Shown in pieces: positions 26,889 through 35,114 of a stretch of DNA of 49,070 nt. A program made the position numbers and the translations under genes. The notes beneath the pieces are model-generated. The model worked only from the letters and a program-made list of their open reading frames with translations, was not told the origin of the DNA and did no database searches. The DNA is taken from assembly GCF_011044995.1 (NCBI RefSeq), contig NZ_JAAKZW010000030.1, positions 1 to 49,070 of the forward strand, in the 5' to 3' direction. The DNA is from Streptomyces mesophilus. GTDB lineage: Bacteria > Actinomycetota > Actinomycetes > Streptomycetales > Streptomycetaceae. Position 1 is the stretch's first letter. Each line of letters begins with the position of its first letter.

Positions 26889-28045
26889 CCGGCCCGGTCG
26901 ACCTGGCGCCCCTGCGCGAGGCCCTGGGATGCGCGACGCCGGAGGTGTACCCCGGCCCCTCCACCGGCTGGCTGGCGCGCACCTGGTGGGAGCAGGGCCA
27001 TGAGGTCACCGTCGTGGCGCTCAGCTCTCAGGTGGGCGAGCAACACACGTACGGGGACGGGTCGTTGCGGCTGGTCGTGGTGCCGATGCGGGAGCGCGGC
27101 CGCGCGCGGGACATGTTCCGCGCCGAGCGCCAAGGGCTCGGCGCGGCGCTGCGGGAGCAGCCGGTCGACGTGGTCAGCGCGCACTGGACGTACGAATTCG
27201 CCCTGGGCGCCCTCGCCTCGGGCCACCCGACCTGCGTCACCGCACGGGACACCCCTTGGCGCTACGCCTGGGAGATGCGCAGCGCCTACCGCTGGTGGCG
27301 GCACACGATGGCCGTGCCCGCGACGTGGCGGGCGACCGCCGTGAGCGCCAACAGCCCGTACACCGCCGCCCACTTCCGTCGCTTCCTCGGCGTACGCCGC
27401 CCGATCGAGGTCATCCCGAACGCCGTACGCACCGACGCGCTTCCCTCGGCCCGGGCCCCCGAGCCCGGCACGGCGCCGGTGTTCGCGACCGCGTCCCAGG
27501 GCTGGGGACGCTGGAAGAACACCGCGGCCGCGCTGCGGGCGTTCGATCTCGTGCACGAGCAACTGCCCTCGGCCCGTCTCCTCATGTTCGGGGCGGGACA
27601 CGAACCGGACGGACCGGCCGCGACGTGGGCCCGGGCCCGCGGGTTCGCCGCCGGGGTGGAGTTCGCCGGCCGGCTGCCGCACGCCGCCATGCTCGAGCGG
27701 CTCGCGGCCGAGGCGCATGTCCTCGTGCACCCGTCGCGTGTGGAGTCCTTCTCCATGATCTGCGCGGAGGCGATGGCCCTCGGCATCCCCGTGGTGGCGG
27801 GACGCAGGAGCGGGGCGGTGCCGTGGGTGGTCGACCGGGCCGGTCACCTCGTGGACGTCGACCGTCCCGATCTGATGGCCGAGGCGATGCTGCGGCTCGC
27901 GCTCGACGAGGAACACCGGCGGGAACTGGGCGAGTTCGGCCGTACGCGCGTGCGCACCCACTTCTGCCTGGACGACACCGCCCGGGCGTACACCGACTGG
28001 TTCGCCCGCACGCTCCGCCTGCCCGCTGTGGAGGAAGCCCGATGA
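26873..28045 (+). CDS. Family 4 glycosyltransferase
   Basis: 390 residues from ATG 26873, with GGAAGAA before it. GT-B: N-terminal domain with GWLARTWWEQGHEVTVVALS and DVVSAHWTYEFALGALASGH; C-terminal donor-binding domain with FATASQGWGRWKNTAAALRA, LLMFGAGHEPDG, and the GT4 signature VLVHPSRVESFSMICAEAMA followed by LGIPVVAGRRSGAVPWVVD (Glu of the EX7E motif). It transfers a sugar in assembly of the repeat unit. It overlaps the flippase gene upstream by 16 bp and the next gene by 4 nt. Confidence 0.92.
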   Translation: MRIALTGPVDLAPLREALGCATPEVYPGPSTGWLARTWWEQGHEVTVVALSSQVGEQHTYGDGSLRLVVVPMRERGRARDMFRAERQGLGAALREQPVDVVSAHWTYEFALGALASGHPTCVTARDTPWRYAWEMRSAYRWWRHTMAVPATWRATAVSANSPYTAAHFRRFLGVRRPIEVIPNAVRTDALPSARAPEPGTAPVFATASQGWGRWKNTAAALRAFDLVHEQLPSARLLMFGAGHEPDGPAATWARARGFAAGVEFAGRLPHAAMLERLAAEAHVLVHPSRVESFSMICAEAMALGIPVVAGRRSGAVPWVVDRAGHLVDVDRPDLMAEAMLRLALDEEHRRELGEFGRTRVRTHFCLDDTARAYTDWFARTLRLPAVEEAR

Positions 28046-29097
28046 CCGCACCGCCGCTGGTGCTTCAGCTCAGCAATGACGTACGCGACGACGGACCCGA
28101 CAACCGCTTCGTCCGCGCCTTCGCCGAGCTCGCCGCCGAAGGCCTGCTCCGCCACCGCTACCTCGCCCCGGCGGTCACCCCCGTCGATCTGCGCGAGCTC
28201 GCCGAGGCGGAACCGCCCGCCCTGGTCCTGGTCCAGTCCCCGCAGTCACGCGCATGGACGGAGCGGCAGATCGACGAACTGCTCGGCGCACTCGGCGGGC
28301 CCCCGGTCCTCGCCTGGGAAGGTGACGCGTGGGGCGGCCCGCTCAAGCGGCCGCGGCAGAGCAACCTGCGGTGGCTGAGGCGCTCTTCGGCGATCCACAG
28401 CGTCGCCGTGGGCGCGCAGGCGGACCTGCTGCACTGCGCCACCGGAGTGCCGGTGCACTACGTCCCGCACGCGGCGCCGCTGCGCTTCTGCGCCGACGGC
28501 GAGGACCCCGGTCCGCTCACCTCCCGGGTCGCCTTCCTCGGCACCCGGCGCACCTTCCTCGGCGTCGAGCTGCTGCCCGACGACGGCGAACGCCTCGCGC
28601 TGGTGCGGCTGCTCGCCCGCACCGAGGGCTGCGACCTCGCGGTGTACGGGCGCGGCTGGGGGCGGAAGCCGTACGCGTACGGCGGCGTGCCGTTCCTCGG
28701 CCAACTCGGCGTCATGCGCCAGGCATCGGTCACGGCCGGCTGGGACCGCTACCGCCGCCACACCGGCTACGCCTCCGACCGCCTGGCCATCTCCCTGTGC
28801 GCCGGCCGCGTCCACGTCACCTCGCGCCAGCCCGGTCTCGACTGGCTGCCGGGGCCCGAGGACGGGCTGCACCTGGCCGACACCCCGGAGGAAGCGGCCG
28901 ACACCGTACGGCAGTTGCTGGCCCAGGAGCCCGAGGAGCTGCTCGCGCGTGGGGCACGAGGGCGTGCCTGGGTACGCGAGCACCTCACGGAGACGCACGT
29001 CCTGCGCCACATCCTCTCGCCGCACCTGGGGCTCGCGGCCCCGCCTGCCCCGTGGGTCCGCACCGCCCGCACATCCCCTCTGAGGCAGGCACGATGA
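28042..29097 (+). CDS. Glycosyltransferase, CgeB/GT-B-like (paralog B)
   Basis: 351 residues starting at an ATGA overlap. Paralogous over its length to the protein at 23,384-24,505: VLQLSNDVRDDGPDNRFVRA, VLAWEGDAWGGPLKRPRQ, VAVGAQADLLHCATGVPVHY, WDRYRRHTGYASDRLAISLC then AGRVHVTSRQPGLDWLPGPE. Same likely fold, but sequence differences in the donor-site helix (GYASDRLAISL versus GYFSNRLPISL) suggest different sugar specificity. Both remain intact and without frameshifts. Donor and acceptor are unknown. Confidence 0.75.
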   Translation: MTAPPLVLQLSNDVRDDGPDNRFVRAFAELAAEGLLRHRYLAPAVTPVDLRELAEAEPPALVLVQSPQSRAWTERQIDELLGALGGPPVLAWEGDAWGGPLKRPRQSNLRWLRRSSAIHSVAVGAQADLLHCATGVPVHYVPHAAPLRFCADGEDPGPLTSRVAFLGTRRTFLGVELLPDDGERLALVRLLARTEGCDLAVYGRGWGRKPYAYGGVPFLGQLGVMRQASVTAGWDRYRRHTGYASDRLAISLCAGRVHVTSRQPGLDWLPGPEDGLHLADTPEEAADTVRQLLAQEPEELLARGARGRAWVREHLTETHVLRHILSPHLGLAAPPAPWVRTARTSPLRQAR

Positions 29098-30311
29098 GCA
29101 CGGCCCGCCGCCTTGCCGCCCCCCTTCTCCTGGCTCTGCTCCTCACCGGCTTCCACAGCGCGAACGCCTCGCAAAGCTGGGGCTTCAACAACGACAGCTA
29201 CCGCTACAGCCGGGCCGCCCTCGAGTTCCTCGGCCTCCCGCGCGGGGAAGCGCAGGTGAAGGCACGGGACGCCTACTGCGCCTCCCGGTCCGAGCTCACG
29301 GCCTGCCTTGCCGCGAACCCGCAAGGCGTGAAACCCGACCACCCCCGCTACGAGCGGATCTTCGACACCCGGCCCGGCTACCCGCTGCTCGCCGCACCCT
29401 TCATCGCGGTGTTCGGCGCGCTCAAGGGCCTCTGGGTGCTGTCCTTCCTCCTGACGGCGACCTCCGGCCTCCTCACGTACACCTTGCTGCGCATCAGCGG
29501 GCTGAGCCGCCTGCCGTCCCTCGCGGGCGAGGCCGTGCTCCTGACCGGCGGCCTCGGCTACTGGGGTACGCGCGCGCTCGCCGACAGCCTCGTCACCCCG
29601 TGCCTGCTGCTCTGCGGCATCGGCTCGGTGTACGTCCTCATGGGGCGGCGCAGGGCCGGACTCGGGGCGCTTCTGGGCGGGCTCCTCGTCCTGGCGCTGA
29701 CCAAGTACTCGACGGCCCTGCTGCTCGCGGTGACGCTGGCTGCCGCGAGCGCGTTGTACGCATGGCGCACGACCCGGCACGTCCCACGGCGCTTTGCGCC
29801 GACGACGCGGACCGGCGAACGGCACCGCGCCTGGACGACCCTGACCGTCGCATCGGCGGGGGCGGCCCTGTGGATCGGGGCCGTGACCGCGCTGCTCGGC
29901 CTTCCGGCGGCGAGCGAGACCATGCAGGACACGCTCACGCGCTACTTCACGCGCCCCGACGTCCCCGATCCGGTGCAGGGGATGCTGGCGCTCGAAGTGA
30001 CGTACTGGCCCACCTGGTTCCACTACAACGTCGGCTTCGCCCTGTTGCTCGGCCTGTGCCTGTGGGCCCTGTGGCGCCACCGCCCCCAGCTCCTGCCGAT
30101 CGCCCTGGCGACCGGGCTCACGGGTCTCGGCACCGCCTTCGCCCATCCCCTGCTCGAGGAACTCGACCGCCTGTGGGTCGTCGCGTGGGTGCCGGTGGCC
30201 CTCGGTGTTCCGGTGCTCGTGCAGACCCTGGGCAACCGCGGCGGGGCGCTGCTGCCCCCGGCGCGCTCCGCACCTGCCGCACGGGAGCCGGACCGGACGC
30301 TCACCCCCTGA
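29094..30311 (+). CDS. Polytopic membrane protein, GT-C-like
   Basis: 405 residues, about nine predicted helices. After the first helix (residues 5-25) comes a large outward loop with SWGFNNDSYRYSRAALEFLG, then PDHPRYERIFDTRPGYPLLA; acidic residues in the first loop and the RPGYPLLAAPF motif before the second helix are typical of GT-C enzymes (GT39/ArnT-like or DUF2029/PIG-like), which use polyprenyl-phosphate sugars on the outer face. This would give a periplasmic-side decoration of the glycan. It is the last gene of the plus-strand operon and ends at convergent repeats. Membrane protein: confident. Glycosyltransferase: likely but unproven. Confidence 0.6.
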   Translation: MSTARRLAAPLLLALLLTGFHSANASQSWGFNNDSYRYSRAALEFLGLPRGEAQVKARDAYCASRSELTACLAANPQGVKPDHPRYERIFDTRPGYPLLAAPFIAVFGALKGLWVLSFLLTATSGLLTYTLLRISGLSRLPSLAGEAVLLTGGLGYWGTRALADSLVTPCLLLCGIGSVYVLMGRRRAGLGALLGGLLVLALTKYSTALLLAVTLAAASALYAWRTTRHVPRRFAPTTRTGERHRAWTTLTVASAGAALWIGAVTALLGLPAASETMQDTLTRYFTRPDVPDPVQGMLALEVTYWPTWFHYNVGFALLLGLCLWALWRHRPQLLPIALATGLTGLGTAFAHPLLEELDRLWVVAWVPVALGVPVLVQTLGNRGGALLPPARSAPAAREPDRTLTP

Positions 30312-30330
30312 GTGTCCGGTCCGGGCTCCG

Positions 30331-30377
30331 CTCAGGACTTCTCTGCGCTCAGGACATCTCTGCGCTCAGGACTTCTC
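30331..30377. repeat. 17-bp tandem repeats at the 3' end of the LCP gene
   Basis: CTCAGGAC(T/A)TCTCTGCG begins at 30331, 30348 and 30365 (third copy partial). The third copy contains the LCP stop codon (30368-30366). Repeats fill the gap between two convergent operons. Confidence 0.85.
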
Positions 30378-31415
30378 GAAGTACGGGCGGTCGCGATGCC
30401 CGTCCTTGTCGTACGCGTTGTAGAGGTGCCGCGGCAGTGGCCTGTCCTCACGCAGCGCCTTGAACAGGGCGCGCGCCTCGTCCTCGACCGGCTCGTAACG
30501 GCCGATGTAGTCCGGGTGTTCGGTGGCGGGCAGCGTCACCGTCCTGATCGCCTGCGGCGGCAGGCTTCGGGCGCCGCTCAGGAGCGAGTACAGCTCGGCG
30601 GGCGAGTCCATCCCGTCGTCCGCCGTCAAGGACGAGGTGACGGCGTCGAGCACGGGATAGAGCCTGGTCGGCGAGGTGAGCGTGCCGGCGTCGATCACCT
30701 TGCGGCTCAGGTCCTGCATGAACTGCTTCTGCCGCTCGATGCGCTGCAGATCGCTTCCGTCGCTCACCCCCAGACGCGTCCGTACGAAGACGAGCGCTTC
30801 CTTGCCGCTCAGGAGCTGCCGTCCCGGCCGCAGGGTGACGCCGTAGTCCGGGTCGTCCACCGACTCGTGCACGGTGGCGGGCACGTCGACCTCGACTCCG
30901 CCGACGGCGTCGGTGACCTTCATGAACCCGGAGAAGTCCACCACCAGGTGATGGTCGACGCGGATGCCGCTCATCTTCTCGAAGGTACGGATGGTGCAGG
31001 ACGCACCCGCCCGCTCGTAGGCCCAGTTGAACTGGGCGTATTCGGCCGCTGTGCGATTGCCTTCGGCCGTCAGACAGGCGGGGATGTCGACCATCAGATC
31101 GCGCGGGATGCTCGTCATCGAGGCGGAGCGCCGGTCCGCGGACAGATGCAGCAGCATCGTGGTGTCCGCCCGGGTCGAGCCCCAGCCGGCCTGGCTGTCG
31201 GTGCCCAGGAGCAGGATGTTCTGCGCCTTGCCCGCCTTCGCGGGGCGTGAGCCGTGGTCCGCGCGCAGGGCGCGGGCCGTGGCCTCGTCGGTGCGGATGT
31301 TGCTGTCGAGGCGCGCGTAGAGCAGCCCGCCGGCGAGGACGGCCAGGACGAGCAGGCCCCCGCATACGTAGGCGGTACGGCGCAGCAGGCGGGAGCGGCG
31401 GGAGAGTTCGGTCAT
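30366..31415 (-). CDS. LytR-CpsA-Psr (LCP) family glycopolymer ligase
   Basis: 349 residues. Short cytoplasmic N-terminus, one transmembrane helix (about 12-35), then the LCP catalytic domain: ILLLGTDSQAGWGSTRADTT followed by MLLHLSADRRSASMTSIPRD (the conserved DTxxxxxxxxxxxxxxSIPRD block with Asp/Arg residues for polyprenyl-pyrophosphate binding), FNWAYERAGA, VDHHLVVDFSGFMKVTDAVG and VRTRLGVSDGSDLQRIERQK. LCP enzymes transfer lipid-linked glycopolymers onto peptidoglycan or other wall acceptors. Last gene of the minus-strand polysaccharide operon, 3 bp after FkbM paralog 2. In this context it would anchor the island's glycan to the wall, an inference. Confidence 0.93.
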   Translation of the reverse strand: MTELSRRSRLLRRTAYVCGGLLVLAVLAGGLLYARLDSNIRTDEATARALRADHGSRPAKAGKAQNILLLGTDSQAGWGSTRADTTMLLHLSADRRSASMTSIPRDLMVDIPACLTAEGNRTAAEYAQFNWAYERAGASCTIRTFEKMSGIRVDHHLVVDFSGFMKVTDAVGGVEVDVPATVHESVDDPDYGVTLRPGRQLLSGKEALVFVRTRLGVSDGSDLQRIERQKQFMQDLSRKVIDAGTLTSPTRLYPVLDAVTSSLTADDGMDSPAELYSLLSGARSLPPQAIRTVTLPATEHPDYIGRYEPVEDEARALFKALREDRPLPRHLYNAYDKDGHRDRPYFEKS

Positions 31416-31418
31416 CGC

Positions 31419-32270
31419 TCAACCGCCGTGGGTGAAGAGGAAGTTGGCGTAGAACGCCGGCGGGACGAAACCCTCACCCGCCGGCACGGCGCCGCCCCGG
31501 CCCAGATGACGCACCGTCCGGTAGCCGAACTCCGCGGCGGTGGCGCGCAACCGCTCGAGGGCGGGGCCGTCCAGGCACTCGGCGATGATCGCGGGGCGGC
31601 GGGTGGTGAGCAGCCCCGCCATACCGCGCAGGATCTGCGGCTCGAACCCCTCGACGTCGATCTTCACCAGATCGACGGGGAGATCGCCGGCGATCGCGTC
31701 CGCCGTGCTCACCTCGACCTCGACACTGTCCACGGCGGCGGGCTCCTCGTTCAGGGACGCCGCCGTGGTGTCGTACGGGATGGTCAGGCGCGCGCGTCCG
31801 GGTACGTCGGAGAGCGCCTTCTCGACGACCGTCACGCGGTCGCCGAGACCGTTGAGTTCCAGATTGCGGCGCAGCATCGGCTGCGTCGCCGGGTTGGGCT
31901 CGAAGGCGAGGGCGCGCAACCGGGGGTTCGCCTGGCAGGCGAGCAGGGTGTAGATACCGGAAAAGGCGCCGATGTCGAGGAAGCAGCGCGCGGAGCGGGC
32001 CAGGTCGAAGAGCACCGGCTGGGTGCTCTCCTCCCAGTCCCGCAGATCGGTCCACACCACCCAGCGGGCCATGATGTCCCGTTCAGCGGCTTCGTACTGG
32101 AACTCGCTGCCGTCCGGGGCGTGTACGGTCCAGCGGCCGGTGGGCTGCAGCCTGCGCCAGACCTGTTGCGGCACCATGCCGCGCAGTGCCGCCGCGCGGG
32201 TGGCGCGCTGCAGACCGATCGGCAGGCGTACGGTGCCGCGGCTGGTGCGCACGGCTTCTAGCAGGCTCAT
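31419..32270 (-). CDS. FkbM-family methyltransferase (paralog 2)
   Basis: 283 residues from ATG 32270, with GAGGAG nine bases upstream. Colinear with paralog 1: VPQQVWRRLQPTGRWTVHAP, WVVWTDLRDWEESTQP, FLDIGAFSGIYTLLACQANP (SAM loop), AFEPNPATQPMLRRNLELNG, and LVKIDVEGFEPQILRGMAGL. It probably methylates a second position or a different sugar of the glycan. The C-terminus differs from paralog 1 (YANFLFTHGG against RNFLLATG). Confidence 0.9.
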   Translation of the reverse strand: MSLLEAVRTSRGTVRLPIGLQRATRAAALRGMVPQQVWRRLQPTGRWTVHAPDGSEFQYEAAERDIMARWVVWTDLRDWEESTQPVLFDLARSARCFLDIGAFSGIYTLLACQANPRLRALAFEPNPATQPMLRRNLELNGLGDRVTVVEKALSDVPGRARLTIPYDTTAASLNEEPAAVDSVEVEVSTADAIAGDLPVDLVKIDVEGFEPQILRGMAGLLTTRRPAIIAECLDGPALERLRATAAEFGYRTVRHLGRGGAVPAGEGFVPPAFYANFLFTHGG

Positions 32271-32303
32271 GGTCGGCGGCTCCTCGGATGTCGCGTACGG
32301 GGT

Positions 32304-33455
32304 TCACTGAACGGGCTGCGGCGTCGGCCGCAGCCGGCGCCGCTGCCCGGTCAGGGCGAGCAGTCCCTCGGCGCCGCGGGCGAAGCGGACGGCCATCTCC
32401 TCGACGGTGTAGCGCTGTGCGTCGCACCGGCAGGCGCGGCGCAGCCGCGCCAGCTCCCGCGGCCGGCAGAGGAGTTCGACGACTTCGTCGGCGTAGGCCG
32501 GGTCGTCGACCACGAGGGCGTTGCGGCCGTGCTCGAGATAGCCGAACTCCGGGCCGTGGTAGCGCCAGGGCGTGGTGACCAGCGGGGTGCGCAGGGCGAA
32601 GGAGTCGACGGCGCACAGTCCCACCGCGCCGGGCATCAGAAGGACGTCCGAGACCGCGCCGAGCCGCGCCTTCCCCTCGGCGTCCACGGGCCCGACGTAC
32701 ACGGCGGACGGGCAGGACTCGACGAGCGCGCGCTGTTCTCCGGTGCCTGCGACGAGCAGCCGGAATCCGGGCAGCCGGGCGGCGATCCGCTCGGCTGCAT
32801 CCAGCAGGAACGGGATGCGCTTGAGCTCGTCGACCGCCCCGATGAACAGTCCCGTACGTCCCGCCGTCAGGCCGTACCGCTCGCGCAGGGCCTGCGCCTG
32901 GGCCTCGCAGACCCGGTCGCGTGCGGCGGTGAGCGCCGTGGCGTCCAGGGTGTTCTGTACGACGGTGATGCGGTCGGCGGGCACTCCCGCCTGCCGCGCG
33001 TACTGTCCGCCCGCCTCGGTGTAGGCGAAGAACCAGTCGGCCCGGCGGGTGAGTCCGGCCTTCGCCCGGTGCTCGACGCCGGTGTGCGCCGAGACATGCG
33101 TATGCCCGTGCCCCCACAGGCCGACGGGCACCCGCCGGCGGGCGAGCAGCGGATAGACCCGCAGGTTGTGCAGCGACTGGGGGACGACGAGCGCGTCATG
33201 GGTACGGGCCAGCTCGCCGAGGCCGTGGTGCCACAGGAGTTCACGGCCGTGGATCTCGATCCTGCGCTGGCGCAGCTCCACGGCCCCGGGCATCCGCAGC
33301 TCGTCGCCGCGTGCCACGGAGATCCCTGACGCCCGGCCGTGCGCGACCGTCAGGCCGACTCCGCGACCGTCCAGTTCACGGCCCAGATGCTCGAGGAACG
33401 GCAGCCGGTACGCCGTCAGATACGGCAGCACATAGGCGATCCGTGGCTTCGTCAT
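32304..33455 (-). CDS. Family 4-like glycosyltransferase
   Basis: 383 residues from ATG 33455, overlapping the upstream FkbM stop by 4 nt. GT-B: N-terminal IAYVLPYLTAYRLPFLEHLG, ALVVPQSLHNLRVYPLLARR and GLWGHGHTHVSAH, then GLFIGAVDELKRIPFLLDAA and LLVAGTGEQRALVE in the nucleotide-binding domain. The usual ExFG-x-EA glutamate region is replaced by LLMPGAVGLCAVDSFALRTP, as in the subgroup that resembles WbnK/WbuX-like or rhamnosyl-type transferases. Cytoplasmic, adds one sugar of the repeat unit; donor unknown. Confidence 0.85.
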   Translation of the reverse strand: MTKPRIAYVLPYLTAYRLPFLEHLGRELDGRGVGLTVAHGRASGISVARGDELRMPGAVELRQRRIEIHGRELLWHHGLGELARTHDALVVPQSLHNLRVYPLLARRRVPVGLWGHGHTHVSAHTGVEHRAKAGLTRRADWFFAYTEAGGQYARQAGVPADRITVVQNTLDATALTAARDRVCEAQAQALRERYGLTAGRTGLFIGAVDELKRIPFLLDAAERIAARLPGFRLLVAGTGEQRALVESCPSAVYVGPVDAEGKARLGAVSDVLLMPGAVGLCAVDSFALRTPLVTTPWRYHGPEFGYLEHGRNALVVDDPAYADEVVELLCRPRELARLRRACRCDAQRYTVEEMAVRFARGAEGLLALTGQRRRLRPTPQPVQ

Positions 33456-34189
33456 ACGACGGCCTGCTCCTTGAAAAGGACCAGATCGCACTGCAGCATC
33501 TGCCCGCTCGCCGGATCGGTGAAGCCCGGGACGACCGACATCAGGGTCATGCCGAACTTCTTCTGGGCCTGGGCGAGCGCGTCGTTGAAGAGCAGGCCGC
33601 CCTCGTACAGCGGGACGAGGGAGGTTTCCAGCTGGAGGCCGGCGATCTCGTCGGCGATGTCGCCGAGTCCGCGCAGGACATGGGCCTCGAAGCCCTGGAC
33701 GTCCAGCTTGAGGAAGATCCGCTCGCCGGGGGCCGTGACCTGTTCCCACAGGCCGTCCAGGCGCCGGACCTCCGCGTTCTGGCGGCCGGTGTACGTGGCG
33801 TGCGGGGCGGCGTCGCGGTGGCGCGGGAGCATCGGCAGGACGGAGCTGGATGCGCCGGAGTTGCCCGCGACGTTCATGACGGTGGTGCCGTCGGTGTCCC
33901 CCAGCGCGTACGGCAGGACCGTCCAGCGGTCGTCCTCCTGGGAGGCGGCAAGCAGATCGGTGCGCGGTCCGGTGAGCGGTTCGAAGGACACGATGCGGCC
34001 GTCGAAGCCGGCGGCGCGCAGCATCGTGCCGTAGCCGCCCGCGTGGGCGCCGACGTCGAGCACGGTGTCGATCTCGAAGCGGCGCAGGAGCTGGACGAGT
34101 TGAGGTCCCGACCAGCTGCCGGGGTAGCGGCAGATGTCGATGCCGAAACGCTGGACGGCGCGGCGGGTGCGGTGCAGCAGGGTGGTCAT
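33452..34189 (-). CDS. FkbM-family methyltransferase (third, divergent)
   Basis: 245 residues. Starts at ATG 34189, overlapping the upstream stop (ATGA). SAM fold: TVLDVGAHAGGYGTMLRAAG, IVSFEPLTGPRTDLL, WTVLPYALGDTDGTTVMNVA, and LKLDVQGFEAHVLRGLGD (FkbM hallmark, with Gln for Glu). It is shorter than the two related FkbM proteins, lacking their N-terminal extension, and is more similar to the FkbM type found in capsule and O-antigen clusters. Likely O-methylates a sugar hydroxyl. Confidence 0.9.
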   Translation of the reverse strand: MTTLLHRTRRAVQRFGIDICRYPGSWSGPQLVQLLRRFEIDTVLDVGAHAGGYGTMLRAAGFDGRIVSFEPLTGPRTDLLAASQEDDRWTVLPYALGDTDGTTVMNVAGNSGASSSVLPMLPRHRDAAPHATYTGRQNAEVRRLDGLWEQVTAPGERIFLKLDVQGFEAHVLRGLGDIADEIAGLQLETSLVPLYEGGLLFNDALAQAQKKFGMTLMSVVPGFTDPASGQMLQCDLVLFKEQAVV

Positions 34190-34995
34190 GAGCGGGGGCC
34201 CTTCGTCGGGGTACGGAATGCCGCGAGCAGGAAGCGCGGATGTCCCCAGAGCACCCGCCGCCACAGCCGCCGTGGTTCGCTGCACAGCCGGAACAGCCAT
34301 TCCAGGCCGGTGCGTTGCATCCACCCGGGCGCCTGCGGCTTGTTTCCGGAGACGAAGTCGAAGGCGGCGCCGACCGCGACGTACACGGCCGGGTGCAGGG
34401 CCGCGAGGCGGGCGGCCTCGTGGTCCTGCTTGGGGGTGCCGAGGCCGAGCCAGACGATCTGGGCTCCGGACGCGGCGATACGGGCGCTCTGCGCGGCGCG
34501 TTCCTCGTCGGTGAGGTCGCGGAAGGGCGGGGCCTCGGTGCCGACGATCCGTGCGCGCGGACAGCGCGTCTTCAGCTCCGCGGTGAGGGCGTCGAGGACC
34601 TCACGGGTCGAGCCGAGGAGGTAGTGGCGCAGGCCCACCGCCTGGCCCGTGGCGAAGACGTCGAGGAAGAGGTCGGGCCCGTAGACCCTTGCGCGGGGCA
34701 GCGTACGGTCGCGGTGAACGAGACGGTTGGCCCACACCACGCCTTGTCCGTCGGGCAGGTTGAGGGCGGCCGTACGAAGGAGGCGGTGCAGGTCCGGGTC
34801 GGTGTCGGCGAGGGCGAGCGTGTACGCGTTGCACAGGTGCACATCGGCGGCCGCGCCCTGCGCCGCGAGCCGGACGACCGCGGCCGCACCCTCGTCCGGC
34901 GTGATCGCCGCGATGGGAACGCCCGCACAGGGGACGGTGGCGGCGGCCACGGCCGGGGGCAGCGCCGACGGAGGGCCGGTGTGGAGAGCGGTCAT
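34186..34995 (-). CDS. WecG/TagA/CpsF-family glycosyltransferase
   Basis: 269 residues. GT26 hallmarks: VHLCNAYTLALADTDPDLHR, LNLPDGQGVVWANR (the NxDG-type catalytic Asp block), VYGPDLFLDVFATGQAVGLR with YLLGSTREVLDAL, IVWLGLGTPKQDHEAARL and YVAVGAAFDFVSGNKPQAPG then WMQRTGLEWLFRLCSEPRRL. In other bacteria it adds ManNAc(A) or a similar sugar to GlcNAc-PP-polyprenyl, the second committed step after WecA/TagO. A WecA-like gene lies immediately upstream in the same operon, so a second-sugar role is expected. It has a GTG-free ATG start at 34995 and overlaps the next gene by 4 nt. Confidence 0.95.
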   Translation of the reverse strand: MTALHTGPPSALPPAVAAATVPCAGVPIAAITPDEGAAAVVRLAAQGAAADVHLCNAYTLALADTDPDLHRLLRTAALNLPDGQGVVWANRLVHRDRTLPRARVYGPDLFLDVFATGQAVGLRHYLLGSTREVLDALTAELKTRCPRARIVGTEAPPFRDLTDEERAAQSARIAASGAQIVWLGLGTPKQDHEAARLAALHPAVYVAVGAAFDFVSGNKPQAPGWMQRTGLEWLFRLCSEPRRLWRRVLWGHPRFLLAAFRTPTKGPRS

Positions 34996-35004
34996 GGGCG
35001 GGGG

Positions 35005-35114
35005 CCCCTCTGGCCTAGGTGATGGCGTCCGCGTGCCGGCATGTCAGCCCTCTGGCCTCGGTGATGGCCTCGGTGATGACCTCGGTGATGACGTCCGTGT
35101 GCCGGCATCTCAGC
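35005..35114. repeat. Nested tandem duplication over the 3' end of the WecA-like gene
   Basis: A block starting CCCTCTGGCCT(A/C)GGTGATGGC and ending GTGCCGGCATGTCAG occurs at 35006-35047 and again at 35049-35114. The second block also holds extra internal copies of CTCGGTGATG(A/G)C. The duplicated part includes the stop codon TGA of the gene (35112-35110). Confidence 0.8.
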
